This document shows, piece after piece, positions 1-5,490 of a stretch of DNA of 6,021 nt. A model generated the notes under the pieces. The model made no database searches and had not been told where the DNA came from. It saw only the letters and a list, made by a program, of their open reading frames with translations. Source of the DNA: Chloroflexota bacterium (lineage in GTDB: Bacteria; Chloroflexota; Anaerolineae; Promineifilales; Promineifilaceae); assembly GCA_008501785.1 (NCBI GenBank), contig QQUD01000401.1, forward strand, positions 1 through 6,021, given 5' to 3'. Numbering within the stretch: position 1 is the first letter of the stretch; the number at the start of each line of letters is the position of its first letter. A program made the translations under genes and the position numbers.

Positions 1-37
1 GCTTTGTAAACAATACAGCATCGAATAATAAATTCAC
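1..37 (-). CDS. possible start of tadB (inner-membrane Tad platform protein), cut by window edge
   Basis: Three bases after the cpaF stop codon a GTG opens a frame that stays open to the window edge, giving MNLLFDAVLFTK. The end of cpaF supplies a weak purine-rich stretch (AGAAGA) six bases upstream as a ribosome binding site. In Tad loci cpaF/tadA is normally followed by tadB and tadC, membrane proteins that form the platform on which CpaF works, and the tight spacing fits that. Only twelve codons are visible and an ATG at position 21 in another frame is an alternative start, so the identity rests on gene order rather than on sequence. Confidence 0.3.
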   Translation of the reverse strand, partial: MNLLFDAVLFTK

Positions 38-40
38 AAT

Positions 41-1420
41 TTATCTTCTGCGTGTGCCAATGCCAAAAATTGATGGTGGAAGCATAATACCTGATTCTTG
101 AATCTTCCACATAAACTTTGGTCGCAAACCAGTAGGACGAAGTCGCCCAATGACCTTCCCATTTTCAATATTTGTTTGCTCAAATCGGAATATCTCAGAT
201 GTCGTAATAATGTCACCTTCCATACCCTGAATCTCACTAACAGACATAACCTTACGAGAACCATCACGCAAGCGATCCTGATGCACAATTAAGTGAATAG
301 CCGAAGCAATTTGTTCACGAATCGCCCTATGCGGCAAATCCATACCTGCCATAAGCACCATTGTTTCTAAACGTGCCAACATATCTCGGGGACTGTTCGC
401 ATGACCTGTTGCTAAACTGCCATCATGACCAGTGTTCATAGCCTGCAACATATCCAAAGCCTCACCAGACCGAACCTCACCAATAATCACGCGATCAGGG
501 CGCATACGCAAAGAGTTAACAACCAAATCCTGCATTGTTACTGCACCACGGCCCTCAACGTTTGCACTTCTTGACTCTAAGCGAACAACATGATCTTGGC
601 GCATCTGCAATTCAGCAGCATTTTCAATCGTTACAATCCGCTCATCATCTGGAATAAACCCAGACAAGATATTTAATAATGTAGTTTTACCCGAACCTGT
701 ACCGCCTGAGATAAACACATTGAGACGACTAATTACACAGGCTTTCAAGAATTCAACAGATTCTGCAGTCACACTGCCAAACTCAATTAAATTATCAATA
801 GTTAAAGGGATTTTTGAGAAAATACGGATTGTCAATGTCGCGCCGTCAATAGATATGGGAGGAACGACCGCATTTACACGAGAACCATCTGGTAAACGGG
901 CATCCACCATAGGCGAACCTTCATCAATGCGTCTTCCCAATGGTGCAACAATGCGATCAATAATACGCAACAAATGGTCATTATCTTCAAAAACAACATT
1001 TACTCGTTGAATCTTGCCAGCACGCTCTACGTAAATGTTTTTAGGACCATTTACCATGATTTCAGTTATTCCATCCATATGGAGGAACTGTTCAATAGGA
1101 CCAAACCCCAAAATTTCGGAGACAATAGATTCAAACAAGCGCCGCTTTTCATTACGAGTCAGAACAATGCTTTCTTCAGCCAACATACCTTCAAACATTT
1201 CCTGAATCGTTGCGCGGACCTCAGCCGTTTTTGTAATGTCCATACTAGGATCAAGTTCAGCAATAAGTTTCTGCTGAATTCGATTCTTCAAATCCACATA
1301 AGCATCTTTTGATCCAACAGCAGGAGAAGATCTTTTAACTCGCAGTTCCTGCAACTTTGATGGTTCAGATTGCGGAGAAGCAGAACTTTGACTTTGTTCA
1401 ATTCGTTTTAATAATGACAC
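41..1420 (-). CDS. cpaF: CpaF/TadA-type pilus assembly ATPase
   Basis: A 459-residue cytoplasmic hexameric ATPase of the type II/IV secretion superfamily that powers Tad (Flp) pilus extrusion at the inner-membrane platform. Residues 1-35 are a variable Ser/Gln-rich tail. Residues about 40-200 form the N-terminal domain with the CpaF signature GFGPIEQFL...EIMVNG (105-125). The RecA-like domain has Walker A GGTGSGKTT (239-247, Lys245), an Asp-box region ERIVTIENAAEL (260-271), Walker B RVIIGEVR (310-317) and a His box GHDGSLATGHANS (331-343). The C-terminal RPTGLRPKF...LPPSIFG (428-453) is also typical of the family. The start is GTG (S L L K R next), chosen because GGAGG lies five bases upstream, inside the last codons of cpaE. 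It begins one base after the cpaE stop, so the two are translationally coupled. Oddity: Asn267 stands where many homologues have Asp (IED). Length is normal for the family. Confidence 0.96.
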   Translation of the reverse strand: MSLLKRIEQSQSSASPQSEPSKLQELRVKRSSPAVGSKDAYVDLKNRIQQKLIAELDPSMDITKTAEVRATIQEMFEGMLAEESIVLTRNEKRRLFESIVSEILGFGPIEQFLHMDGITEIMVNGPKNIYVERAGKIQRVNVVFEDNDHLLRIIDRIVAPLGRRIDEGSPMVDARLPDGSRVNAVVPPISIDGATLTIRIFSKIPLTIDNLIEFGSVTAESVEFLKACVISRLNVFISGGTGSGKTTLLNILSGFIPDDERIVTIENAAELQMRQDHVVRLESRSANVEGRGAVTMQDLVVNSLRMRPDRVIIGEVRSGEALDMLQAMNTGHDGSLATGHANSPRDMLARLETMVLMAGMDLPHRAIREQIASAIHLIVHQDRLRDGSRKVMSVSEIQGMEGDIITTSEIFRFEQTNIENGKVIGRLRPTGLRPKFMWKIQESGIMLPPSIFGIGTRRR

Positions 1421-1421
1421 T

Positions 1422-2696
1422 TTATCCTCCAGCTCTTACTCGCCTGCGGAACAGCTTACCCATAAAGCCACTACTTTGTTGAGGGACAGGCACTTCGGAT
1501 TCGTGGGTAGAGCCTTCTACCCCCAACTCTTGAACGACATGGTCAGCAAGTTTAGCAATTGCAAGGCTTATTGGTCTTCTTTTAGTTTCTCCGGTAACAA
1601 GTGGGACGCCTTGGTCTGCAGCATTATTTGCAATAACATCTTCGGGGATCACTACCACAACAGGTTGTTTTAATGCATTACCAATGTTTTTAATTGGAAT
1701 ACCTTGTTTCGACGCCCGGTTTACCACAAGCCAAGTTTTTCCAGATGAATATTCCAACATATCACCTAAGTCAAAAAATCGCTTAATGCTTTTCAAGCTA
1801 GGTATACTTTGCTGCGTTACCAAAACTATCTTGTCGGCTATATCCAAAATAGCTAATGACACTTCAGTAAGATAAGAACTTGTATCTACAATAATAAAAT
1901 CGTAATTAGCACGTAAAGCATCTAATAGTTTTTTAATGCTCGTTTCATTAACAGCTTCTGCCATTTCAGGTCGCGGTGGCGCAAGTAAAACATTGACACC
2001 AGAGCGATGTAATTGGACAACACTGCTGATTAAATCTGAATCCAGTTCTGTATTTTCATCGCTGACATCAATAATGCTTGTCATGGGTTTCATATGCAAC
2101 ATGACTTCAATATCACCAAATTGCAAACTTCCATCAACAAGGACAGTACGGAAATTACGCTGTGCTAATGATACAGCCAGATTAATAGAAACCGTTGTAC
2201 AGCCAGCTCCACCTTTCGGACTAAAAACTGTGACTATATGGCCTTTTGCCTCGGAAGACGCCGCTGGTCCACCTGACCCAGCAGTCGTGGATTGGGCAAT
2301 AGGGGCGGCAACACGTTGCGGCCGTTTTTCATGAACTCTCCGCACGGCAGCAACTAGTTCATCACCCCCAAAAGGTTTCGTTAAGAAATCGCGTGCCCCT
2401 GCCATCATAGCACGACGCAAATAGTTAGGATCACTTTGCACCGACATGATAATTATTTGTACACTGGGGGCTAATTCTGAAATCTTCTGACTGGCACCAA
2501 TGCCATCTATACCTGGCATATTGATGTCCATCAATATAATATCCGGCTGAAACTCTTTTGCCATTTCAACCGCTTCTTCCCCGGTCCCAGCCTGTCCAAT
2601 AACCTCAACATCAGATTCAAATTGAAGAAGTTTACGAACGTTCTCCCTCGTTTCCGGGAGATCATCTACGATAAGTACACGAATTTTATCTGACAT
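1422..2696 (-). CDS. cpaE: CpaE/TadZ-type Tad pilus protein: receiver domain fused to a MinD/ParA-like ATPase
   Basis: A 424-residue cytoplasmic protein. CpaE/TadZ proteins bind or position the Tad secretion machinery, often at a cell pole. Residues 4-122 are a receiver domain with every phosphorylation residue present: Asp11, Asp12, phospho-acceptor Asp57 in ILMDINMPG, Ser85 and Lys107 (TKPF). A flexible Ala/Ser/Gly linker covers about 128-151. Residues 152-390 are a SIMIBI/MinD-like ATPase with FSPKGGAGCTT (158-168), VLVDGSLQFGD (185-195) and Walker B FIIVDTSS (267-274). The P-loop lysine is Cys166, while the MinD signature Lys161 is kept. The tail (395-424) is polar and ends in a basic patch, FRRRVRAGG. 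The ATG at 2696 has only a weak GGTG four bases upstream. Upstream lies a long leader with two candidate promoters. The stop codon is one base from cpaF. Confidence 0.94.
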   Translation of the reverse strand: MSDKIRVLIVDDLPETRENVRKLLQFESDVEVIGQAGTGEEAVEMAKEFQPDIILMDINMPGIDGIGASQKISELAPSVQIIIMSVQSDPNYLRRAMMAGARDFLTKPFGGDELVAAVRRVHEKRPQRVAAPIAQSTTAGSGGPAASSEAKGHIVTVFSPKGGAGCTTVSINLAVSLAQRNFRTVLVDGSLQFGDIEVMLHMKPMTSIIDVSDENTELDSDLISSVVQLHRSGVNVLLAPPRPEMAEAVNETSIKKLLDALRANYDFIIVDTSSYLTEVSLAILDIADKIVLVTQQSIPSLKSIKRFFDLGDMLEYSSGKTWLVVNRASKQGIPIKNIGNALKQPVVVVIPEDVIANNAADQGVPLVTGETKRRPISLAIAKLADHVVQELGVEGSTHESEVPVPQQSSGFMGKLFRRRVRAGG

Positions 2697-2805
2697 TATT
2701 CACCAATGGATTGATTAATCTTGCAAACTGCACGTTTGAGGATATATAGATAGAAAAATATAGAGGCTTCAATTATCGTAAGCACCTTACTACAATTAAA
2801 AACAG

Positions 2806-2820
2806 TACTAAAATTTAGTA
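2806..2820. promoter_or_regulatory. 15-bp palindrome over the proximal cpaE promoter, candidate operator
   Basis: TACTAAAATTTAGTA is a perfect inverted repeat of two heptamers (TACTAAA / TTTAGTA) around one central base. It overlaps the -10 box of the proximal cpaE promoter candidate and its predicted start site, where a bound protein would affect transcription. Outward TAC...GTA ends resemble paired NarL-type heptamers (TACYNMT, usually spaced by two bases), and a NarL-family regulator is encoded 1.8 kb away. The palindrome is seen directly; the operator role and its ligand are inferred. Confidence 0.45.
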
Positions 2821-2845
2821 TATTGTTAAAACACATCTTTCACAA
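2817..2845 (-). promoter_or_regulatory. proximal sigma-70-type promoter candidate for cpaE-cpaF
   Basis: On the minus strand TTGTGA (2840-2845) is followed after 17 bases by TATACT (2817-2822). Four of six and five of six bases match the -35 and -10 consensus. The predicted start is near 2810, giving a leader of about 114 nt before cpaE. The -10 box lies partly in the palindrome at 2806-2820. AT-rich spacers produce chance matches, so it is a candidate only. Confidence 0.4.
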
Positions 2846-2894
2846 GCAAACAGGTATATATTGTTAGAACATTAGTAATACCCTAATTAAACTC

Positions 2895-2922
2895 ATCATA
2901 CTATGTTCCATTCCATTGTCAA
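2895..2922 (-). promoter_or_regulatory. distal sigma-70-type promoter candidate for cpaE-cpaF
   Basis: On the minus strand a perfect TTGACA (2917-2922) is followed after 16 bases by TATGAT (2895-2900, five of six). It is the best -35/-10 pair in the spacer. Predicted transcription start is near 2888, which leaves a leader of about 190 nt before the cpaE ATG. It sits downstream of the pilin terminator, so it would restart transcription for cpaE-cpaF. Confidence 0.55.
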
Positions 2923-3030
2923 TAGCAGATGTCTATCTACTTTACCCTATAATTATAACTGAATTCGCGGTTTCCAGCAGATTGTAACCAAGGAGACAAG
3001 AAGTCATGTTTTCATTTCTATTATTTAATT

Positions 3031-3065
3031 AAAAAAAAAGCCCTATCTTGAAGATAGGGCTTTTT
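3031..3065 (-). terminator. intrinsic terminator of the pilin gene (possibly bidirectional)
   Basis: A perfect inverted repeat pairs AAAAAGCCCTATCTT (3035-3049) with AAGATAGGGCTTTTT (3051-3065). Read on the minus strand, the GC-containing hairpin is followed by a run of nine T, the classic intrinsic terminator. It starts about 50 bases after the pilin stop codon. On the plus strand the right arm ends in five T, so it may also stop transcription coming from the left. It makes the pilin mRNA separate from cpaE. Confidence 0.92.
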
Positions 3066-3116
3066 GGTCTCATTGAATAAAAAAATAGAGCTTGGGATAA
3101 ATATCAATGTATTATC

Positions 3117-3272
3117 TTATCCTGCGTTGAGACCGAAAACGATACGGCTAAATACGTTACCAATTTGCGGACCAAGCAGAGTCAGGATAGCAATTACAAC
3201 AACAGCTACCAAAACGAGTACGAGTGCATACTCTACCAAACCTTGTCCGTCTTCACGATGTAAAAACAACAT
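3117..3272 (-). CDS. flp: Flp/Fap-type Tad pilin precursor (51 residues)
   Basis: This short gene encodes the major-pilin type subunit of the Tad pilus. The protein starts MLFLHREDG, then QGLVEYALVLVLVAVV and a hydrophobic helix (about 16-33), and ends in LLGPQIGNVFSRIVFGLNAG. Prepilin peptidase would be expected to cut after Gly9, leaving Gln at +1 and the conserved Glu14-Tyr15 pair at +5/+6, as in type IVb Flp pilins. The leader of nine residues has a net charge near zero (His, Arg, Glu, Asp). The mature protein would be 42 residues, short even for Flp pilins. The ATG is fixed by a full AAGGAGGT (3281-3288) eight bases upstream. The gene has its own promoter candidate, a 5' hairpin and a strong terminator, so it is probably a monocistronic, highly expressed unit. 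The prepilin peptidase is not in this window. Confidence 0.95.
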   Translation of the reverse strand: MLFLHREDGQGLVEYALVLVLVAVVVIAILTLLGPQIGNVFSRIVFGLNAG

Positions 3273-3280
3273 TGGTGCTT

Positions 3281-3288
3281 ACCTCCTT
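3281..3288 (-). promoter_or_regulatory. strong ribosome binding site of the pilin
   Basis: AAGGAGGT on the minus strand is fully complementary to the usual 3' end of 16S rRNA and stands eight bases before the pilin ATG. It is much stronger than the sites before cpaE (GGTG) and the kinase (AGGA), which fits a protein needed in large amounts, and it fixes the start codon of this very short gene. Confidence 0.9.
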
Positions 3289-3310
3289 GTAAGTTTACCG
3301 GTTTTCACAA

Positions 3311-3327
3311 ACATACTTTGTGTATGT
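3311..3327. repeat. inverted repeat at the predicted 5' end of the pilin mRNA
   Basis: ACATAC and GTATGT (3311-3316 and 3322-3327) flank five bases. The repeat lies exactly at the predicted +1 to +17 of the pilin transcript. It could fold into a six-pair hairpin protecting the mRNA 5' end, or act as a small operator with TAC...GTA half-sites. Short and AT-rich, so the function is open. Confidence 0.4.
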
Positions 3328-3334
3328 GTTGATA

Positions 3335-3363
3335 ATCATAATTGAATTTTATAATTGGCTCAA
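3335..3363 (-). promoter_or_regulatory. sigma-70-type promoter candidate of the pilin
   Basis: On the minus strand TTGAGC (3358-3363, four of six) is followed after an ideal 17 bases by TATGAT (3335-3340, five of six). The predicted start near 3328 gives a leader of about 55 nt before the pilin ATG. Together with the terminator at 3031-3065 this would define a transcript of roughly 290 nt. Confidence 0.55.
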
Positions 3364-3446
3364 TAGGACAGTTGTACCGAGACTTCATGGCGACTACTAT
3401 ACCTTTTATTCTAAACAATTTTCTTACAAAATATATTAAGAATTTT

Positions 3447-4502
3447 TTATAATAAATGCTCAGATTCAATTGGTATTGAAAACTCAATGCGAGCGCCTTG
3501 TCCAATGCTACTTTGTATATTGAGATCGCCACCTAACATTTGTATACGCTCTCGCAGCGTTGACAAACCAATTGTGCGTGTACCCCCGTCCATTACTTCA
3601 TCTGGATTAAAGCCACGGCCGTTATCTTCAACAACAGCAACAACCTGTTCTTGCCCCATATCTAATGATACTTGAACCTGTGTTGCCTGAGCATGCATCA
3701 ATGCATTATTTAACAGTTCTTGAATATTGCGAAATAAAGTTACCTCAATATGACTTTCTAGACGCCGCTCAACACCAGTTACCGTCATGGGGACAGGCAA
3801 CCCATTCTTTTCTTGAAATGATTCAACATATCTACGAAGCGTTGGCACAACACCAAGATCGTCCAACATCATCGGACGTAAATCAAAGATAAAGTCTTTT
3901 ACATCGCTAAATGTGGAGGCCGCTGAACTTTTTAGTGCATCTAGTTCCTGACGGGCACGATCTGGATTTACATCGAAAAATCTCTGGCAAATTTCTGCCT
4001 GTAAAATGAAGTTACTTAATGAAGATGCTGCACCATCATGCATACGGCGCACCAGGCTTTGTCGAACAGCTTCTTCAGTTTGAATCACTCGAATGACATT
4101 TGGTTGTTCACTGAGTGTATTACGATTATCAGAAGTAGAAAGCGTTCCAAAACCATCAGAAAGTTCTAATATTTTCCTTTGTAGTTCTGATAGTCTATCC
4201 AGATTTCGTTGATCGCTTTGAAGCTTTTCAAGCTGGCCGCGCATGGTATACAAACGTTGCTGGACATCGTTTAATGCTTCGTAAGCTTCACGAATATCTT
4301 CACGAGGCAATGTTTCAAAATTCGTCTGTAGTTGACGTGTATAACTTGTAACTTGTGCATTTCTTTGAGCAAGGCGCTCGACCTCTGCCCCATTTTGTTT
4401 AATTAAAATGTCTATTTCTTTTCGATCTCTTTGCGTTTGTTCATAATCTGCACGAATTTCATCGAGGAAATCTTCAAAGGTATATTCTTGTTGATCAGAC
4501 AT
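3447..4502 (-). CDS. soluble DegS/NarL-class (HisKA_3) sensor histidine kinase
   Basis: A 351-residue kinase without signal peptide or membrane segments, so it should act in the cytoplasm. Residues about 12-115 are Gln/Glu/Arg/Leu-rich and look like a long coiled coil, as in DegS-type kinases; this is the likely sensing or partner-binding part. The HisKA_3 dimerisation domain (about 140-235) has RRMHDGAASSL with acceptor His155 followed by Asp156, then FDLRPMMLDDLG. The HATPase_c domain has the N box QELLNNALMHA (261-271), G1 box DNGRGF (293-298) and GLSTLRERIQMLGG (312-325). Oddity: the HDxxxQ motif important for phosphatase activity in this class reads HDGAAS, with Ser160 in place of Gln. 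The ATG has AGGA eight bases upstream. It follows the response regulator on the same strand after a 154-bp gap and precedes the pilin. The likely partner is that regulator. The signal is unknown. Confidence 0.92.
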   Translation of the reverse strand: MSDQQEYTFEDFLDEIRADYEQTQRDRKEIDILIKQNGAEVERLAQRNAQVTSYTRQLQTNFETLPREDIREAYEALNDVQQRLYTMRGQLEKLQSDQRNLDRLSELQRKILELSDGFGTLSTSDNRNTLSEQPNVIRVIQTEEAVRQSLVRRMHDGAASSLSNFILQAEICQRFFDVNPDRARQELDALKSSAASTFSDVKDFIFDLRPMMLDDLGVVPTLRRYVESFQEKNGLPVPMTVTGVERRLESHIEVTLFRNIQELLNNALMHAQATQVQVSLDMGQEQVVAVVEDNGRGFNPDEVMDGGTRTIGLSTLRERIQMLGGDLNIQSSIGQGARIEFSIPIESEHLL

Positions 4503-4552
4503 ATTTCATTTCCTGGTTAGCAAGGTTCAACAGCAGGTTAAATATGATGTTT

Positions 4553-4558
4553 ATTATA
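4553..4558 (-). promoter_or_regulatory. perfect TATAAT -10 box upstream of the kinase
   Basis: TATAAT on the minus strand lies about 50 bases before the kinase ATG, giving a predicted start near 4546. No good -35 is found at 16-18 bases; that position falls in the left arm of the large inverted repeat at 4571-4617. This looks either like an activator-dependent promoter or a chance match. If real, the kinase can be expressed apart from the response regulator. Confidence 0.35.
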
Positions 4559-4570
4559 CAGGAAAATAGT

Positions 4571-4617
4571 AACAGCGCAGTTTAGTAAGTAACATCTGTT
4601 TACTAAACTGCGCTGTT
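4571..4617. repeat. long perfect inverted repeat between response regulator and kinase genes
   Basis: AACAGCGCAGTTTAGTAA (4571-4588) is repeated in inverse as TTACTAAACTGCGCTGTT (4600-4617). The 18-bp stem can extend by three more pairs, two of them G-U in RNA read on the plus strand, around a five-base loop. In the minus-strand transcript the hairpin would form about 40 bases after the response regulator stop. The bases after it (ACTATTTTCC) are only moderately T-rich, so it would be an imperfect terminator or attenuator. Because it abuts the kinase -10 region it could instead be a protein-binding site. The structure is certain; its role is not. Confidence 0.8.
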
Positions 4618-4656
4618 TGTGAGTAAAAACGGCCGTTATCCACTACCCTTTCTCAA

Positions 4657-5352
4657 CTAATTGCGAGCACCTTCCAACCGCACCCACCCATGTCGTAAAG
4701 CATATACGGCTGCCTGTGTGCGATCATCAACTCTTAGTTTACGTAAAATAGCTGTCATGTGGTTCTTAACAGTCTGATGACTAATTCCCAGTTTATAAGC
4801 AATTTCCTTATTGCTTAATCCTCGGGTCACATGTTCTAAGATTTCCATTTCACGTGGCGATAAGGGAATAAACATTTCATCAGAATCACTTACCAGTGGA
4901 CCAGCAAAACGACCGATTCTTTGCTCAACCCAACTCATCAATTCATCATATGTCAACGTTTTTTCGTCAACATAATATTTGCCCTGATAAACAGAATGAA
5001 TCACACTAATTAATGCTTCTGGCGTAATATCCTTGGGGCAATAAGCAGAGGCACCTGCACGAATGGCATGGAATACTTGTTCAGCATCATCATACCCAGT
5101 GATCATAATCACTTTAACATCAGGCATTTGGGCTTTGATTTTACGTGTGACCTGCAGGCCATTAATTGTTGGCAAGTTGATGTCCATGAGAATGACCTCG
5201 GGAGTCACCTCATGAGCCATTTCGATTGCTACTTCGCCATCAGCGGCTTCCCCCACCACTGTAATGCCCGGCTCTGTGTCCATGACATCTATCAGACCTC
5301 CACGAAATACGGGATGATCATCGACGATAAGTAGTTTTATTTCTTGTGACAT
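4657..5352 (-). CDS. NarL/DegU-family response regulator, DNA-binding (receiver + LuxR HTH)
   Basis: A 231-residue transcription factor. Residues 4-122 are the receiver domain with Asp11, Asp12, phospho-acceptor Asp57 in ILMDINLP, Thr85 and Lys107, all in the expected places. A linker of about 35 residues leads to a LuxR-type helix-turn-helix at 164-223 with LSPREMEILEHVTRGLSNKEI and LGISHQTVKNHM around the recognition helix. Its cognate kinase is most likely the DegS-type protein encoded next, and plausible targets are the Tad genes and itself. The start is ATG with AGAGGTC nine bases upstream; the stop is TAG. A promoter candidate with extended -10 and a palindrome lies upstream. The receiver resembles that of CpaE over the first 70 residues (for example LIVDD near 10 and LMDIN near 57), which supports cross-talk. 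Length is normal. Confidence 0.95.
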   Translation of the reverse strand: MSQEIKLLIVDDHPVFRGGLIDVMDTEPGITVVGEAADGEVAIEMAHEVTPEVILMDINLPTINGLQVTRKIKAQMPDVKVIMITGYDDAEQVFHAIRAGASAYCPKDITPEALISVIHSVYQGKYYVDEKTLTYDELMSWVEQRIGRFAGPLVSDSDEMFIPLSPREMEILEHVTRGLSNKEIAYKLGISHQTVKNHMTAILRKLRVDDRTQAAVYALRHGWVRLEGARN

Positions 5353-5464
5353 TATTATTTGACCTCTTAAAATATTTCCGATAAGTTGCCCAAACTGCTT
5401 TACTACATGCGAATGGGGAGTATTTCAATCTCTTAATAATTTGGCAATAATGTGGTCTACAAAT

Positions 5465-5479
5465 ATATAGGTCCTATAT
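5465..5479. promoter_or_regulatory. 15-bp palindrome downstream of the response regulator promoter, candidate operator
   Basis: ATATAGGTCCTATAT is a perfect inverted repeat with seven-base arms around one central base. It covers about +5 to +19 relative to the predicted start of the response regulator mRNA, a usual place for a repressor or autoregulatory site. Its sequence differs from the TACTAAA palindrome before cpaE, so the same protein need not bind both. Function inferred only. Confidence 0.4.
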
Positions 5480-5490
5480 GGAACGAATGC

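Larger units (their letters stand above)
2697..3116. other. 420-bp gene-free region between the pilin and cpaE
   Basis: AT-rich spacer without a convincing gene. It holds, from right to left, the pilin terminator (3031-3065), an eight-codon plus-strand reading frame with a good ribosome binding site (3006-3032), a plus-strand TATAAT (2948-2953), two minus-strand promoter candidates for cpaE (2895-2922 and 2817-2845) and a 15-bp palindrome (2806-2820). The length and content suggest that cpaE-cpaF is transcribed separately from the pilin, with a leader of roughly 110-190 nt. I looked for a c-di-GMP riboswitch, which would make sense before pilus genes, and did not recognise one. Confidence 0.75.

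Noticed and set aside
720..1312. Plus-strand reading frames of 96 and 112 codons opposite cpaF
   Set aside because: They are antisense shadows of the conserved ATPase domain; no ribosome binding site or recognisable protein features.
1936..2334. Plus-strand 132-codon frame opposite cpaE
   Set aside because: Antisense to the highly conserved ATPase domain and linker; composition follows from the opposite strand.
2697..2888. c-di-GMP (GEMM) or other riboswitch in the long cpaE leader
   Set aside because: The leader length and pilus context make it attractive, but no conserved GEMM core or other known aptamer core was recognisable; only small A/T-rich hairpins are seen.
3421..3446. Weak inverted repeat TTCTTA/TAAGAA next to a T-run after the kinase stop
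   Set aside because: The T-run is on the plus strand, where no gene needs it, and the stem is six A/T-rich pairs; not a credible terminator for the kinase.
3305..3532. Minus-strand 75-codon frame across the end of the kinase and the pilin leader
   Set aside because: It overlaps the conserved C-terminal kinase coding sequence in another frame, and no family features are visible; it also covers the pilin promoter.
3615..4640. Repeated 12-mer ACGGCCGTTATC at 3615-3626 and 4629-4640, and AACGGCCGTT again at 5761-5770
   Set aside because: The first copy encodes the DNGRG motif of the kinase and the third lies in coding sequence; short palindromic matches of this size are likely chance.
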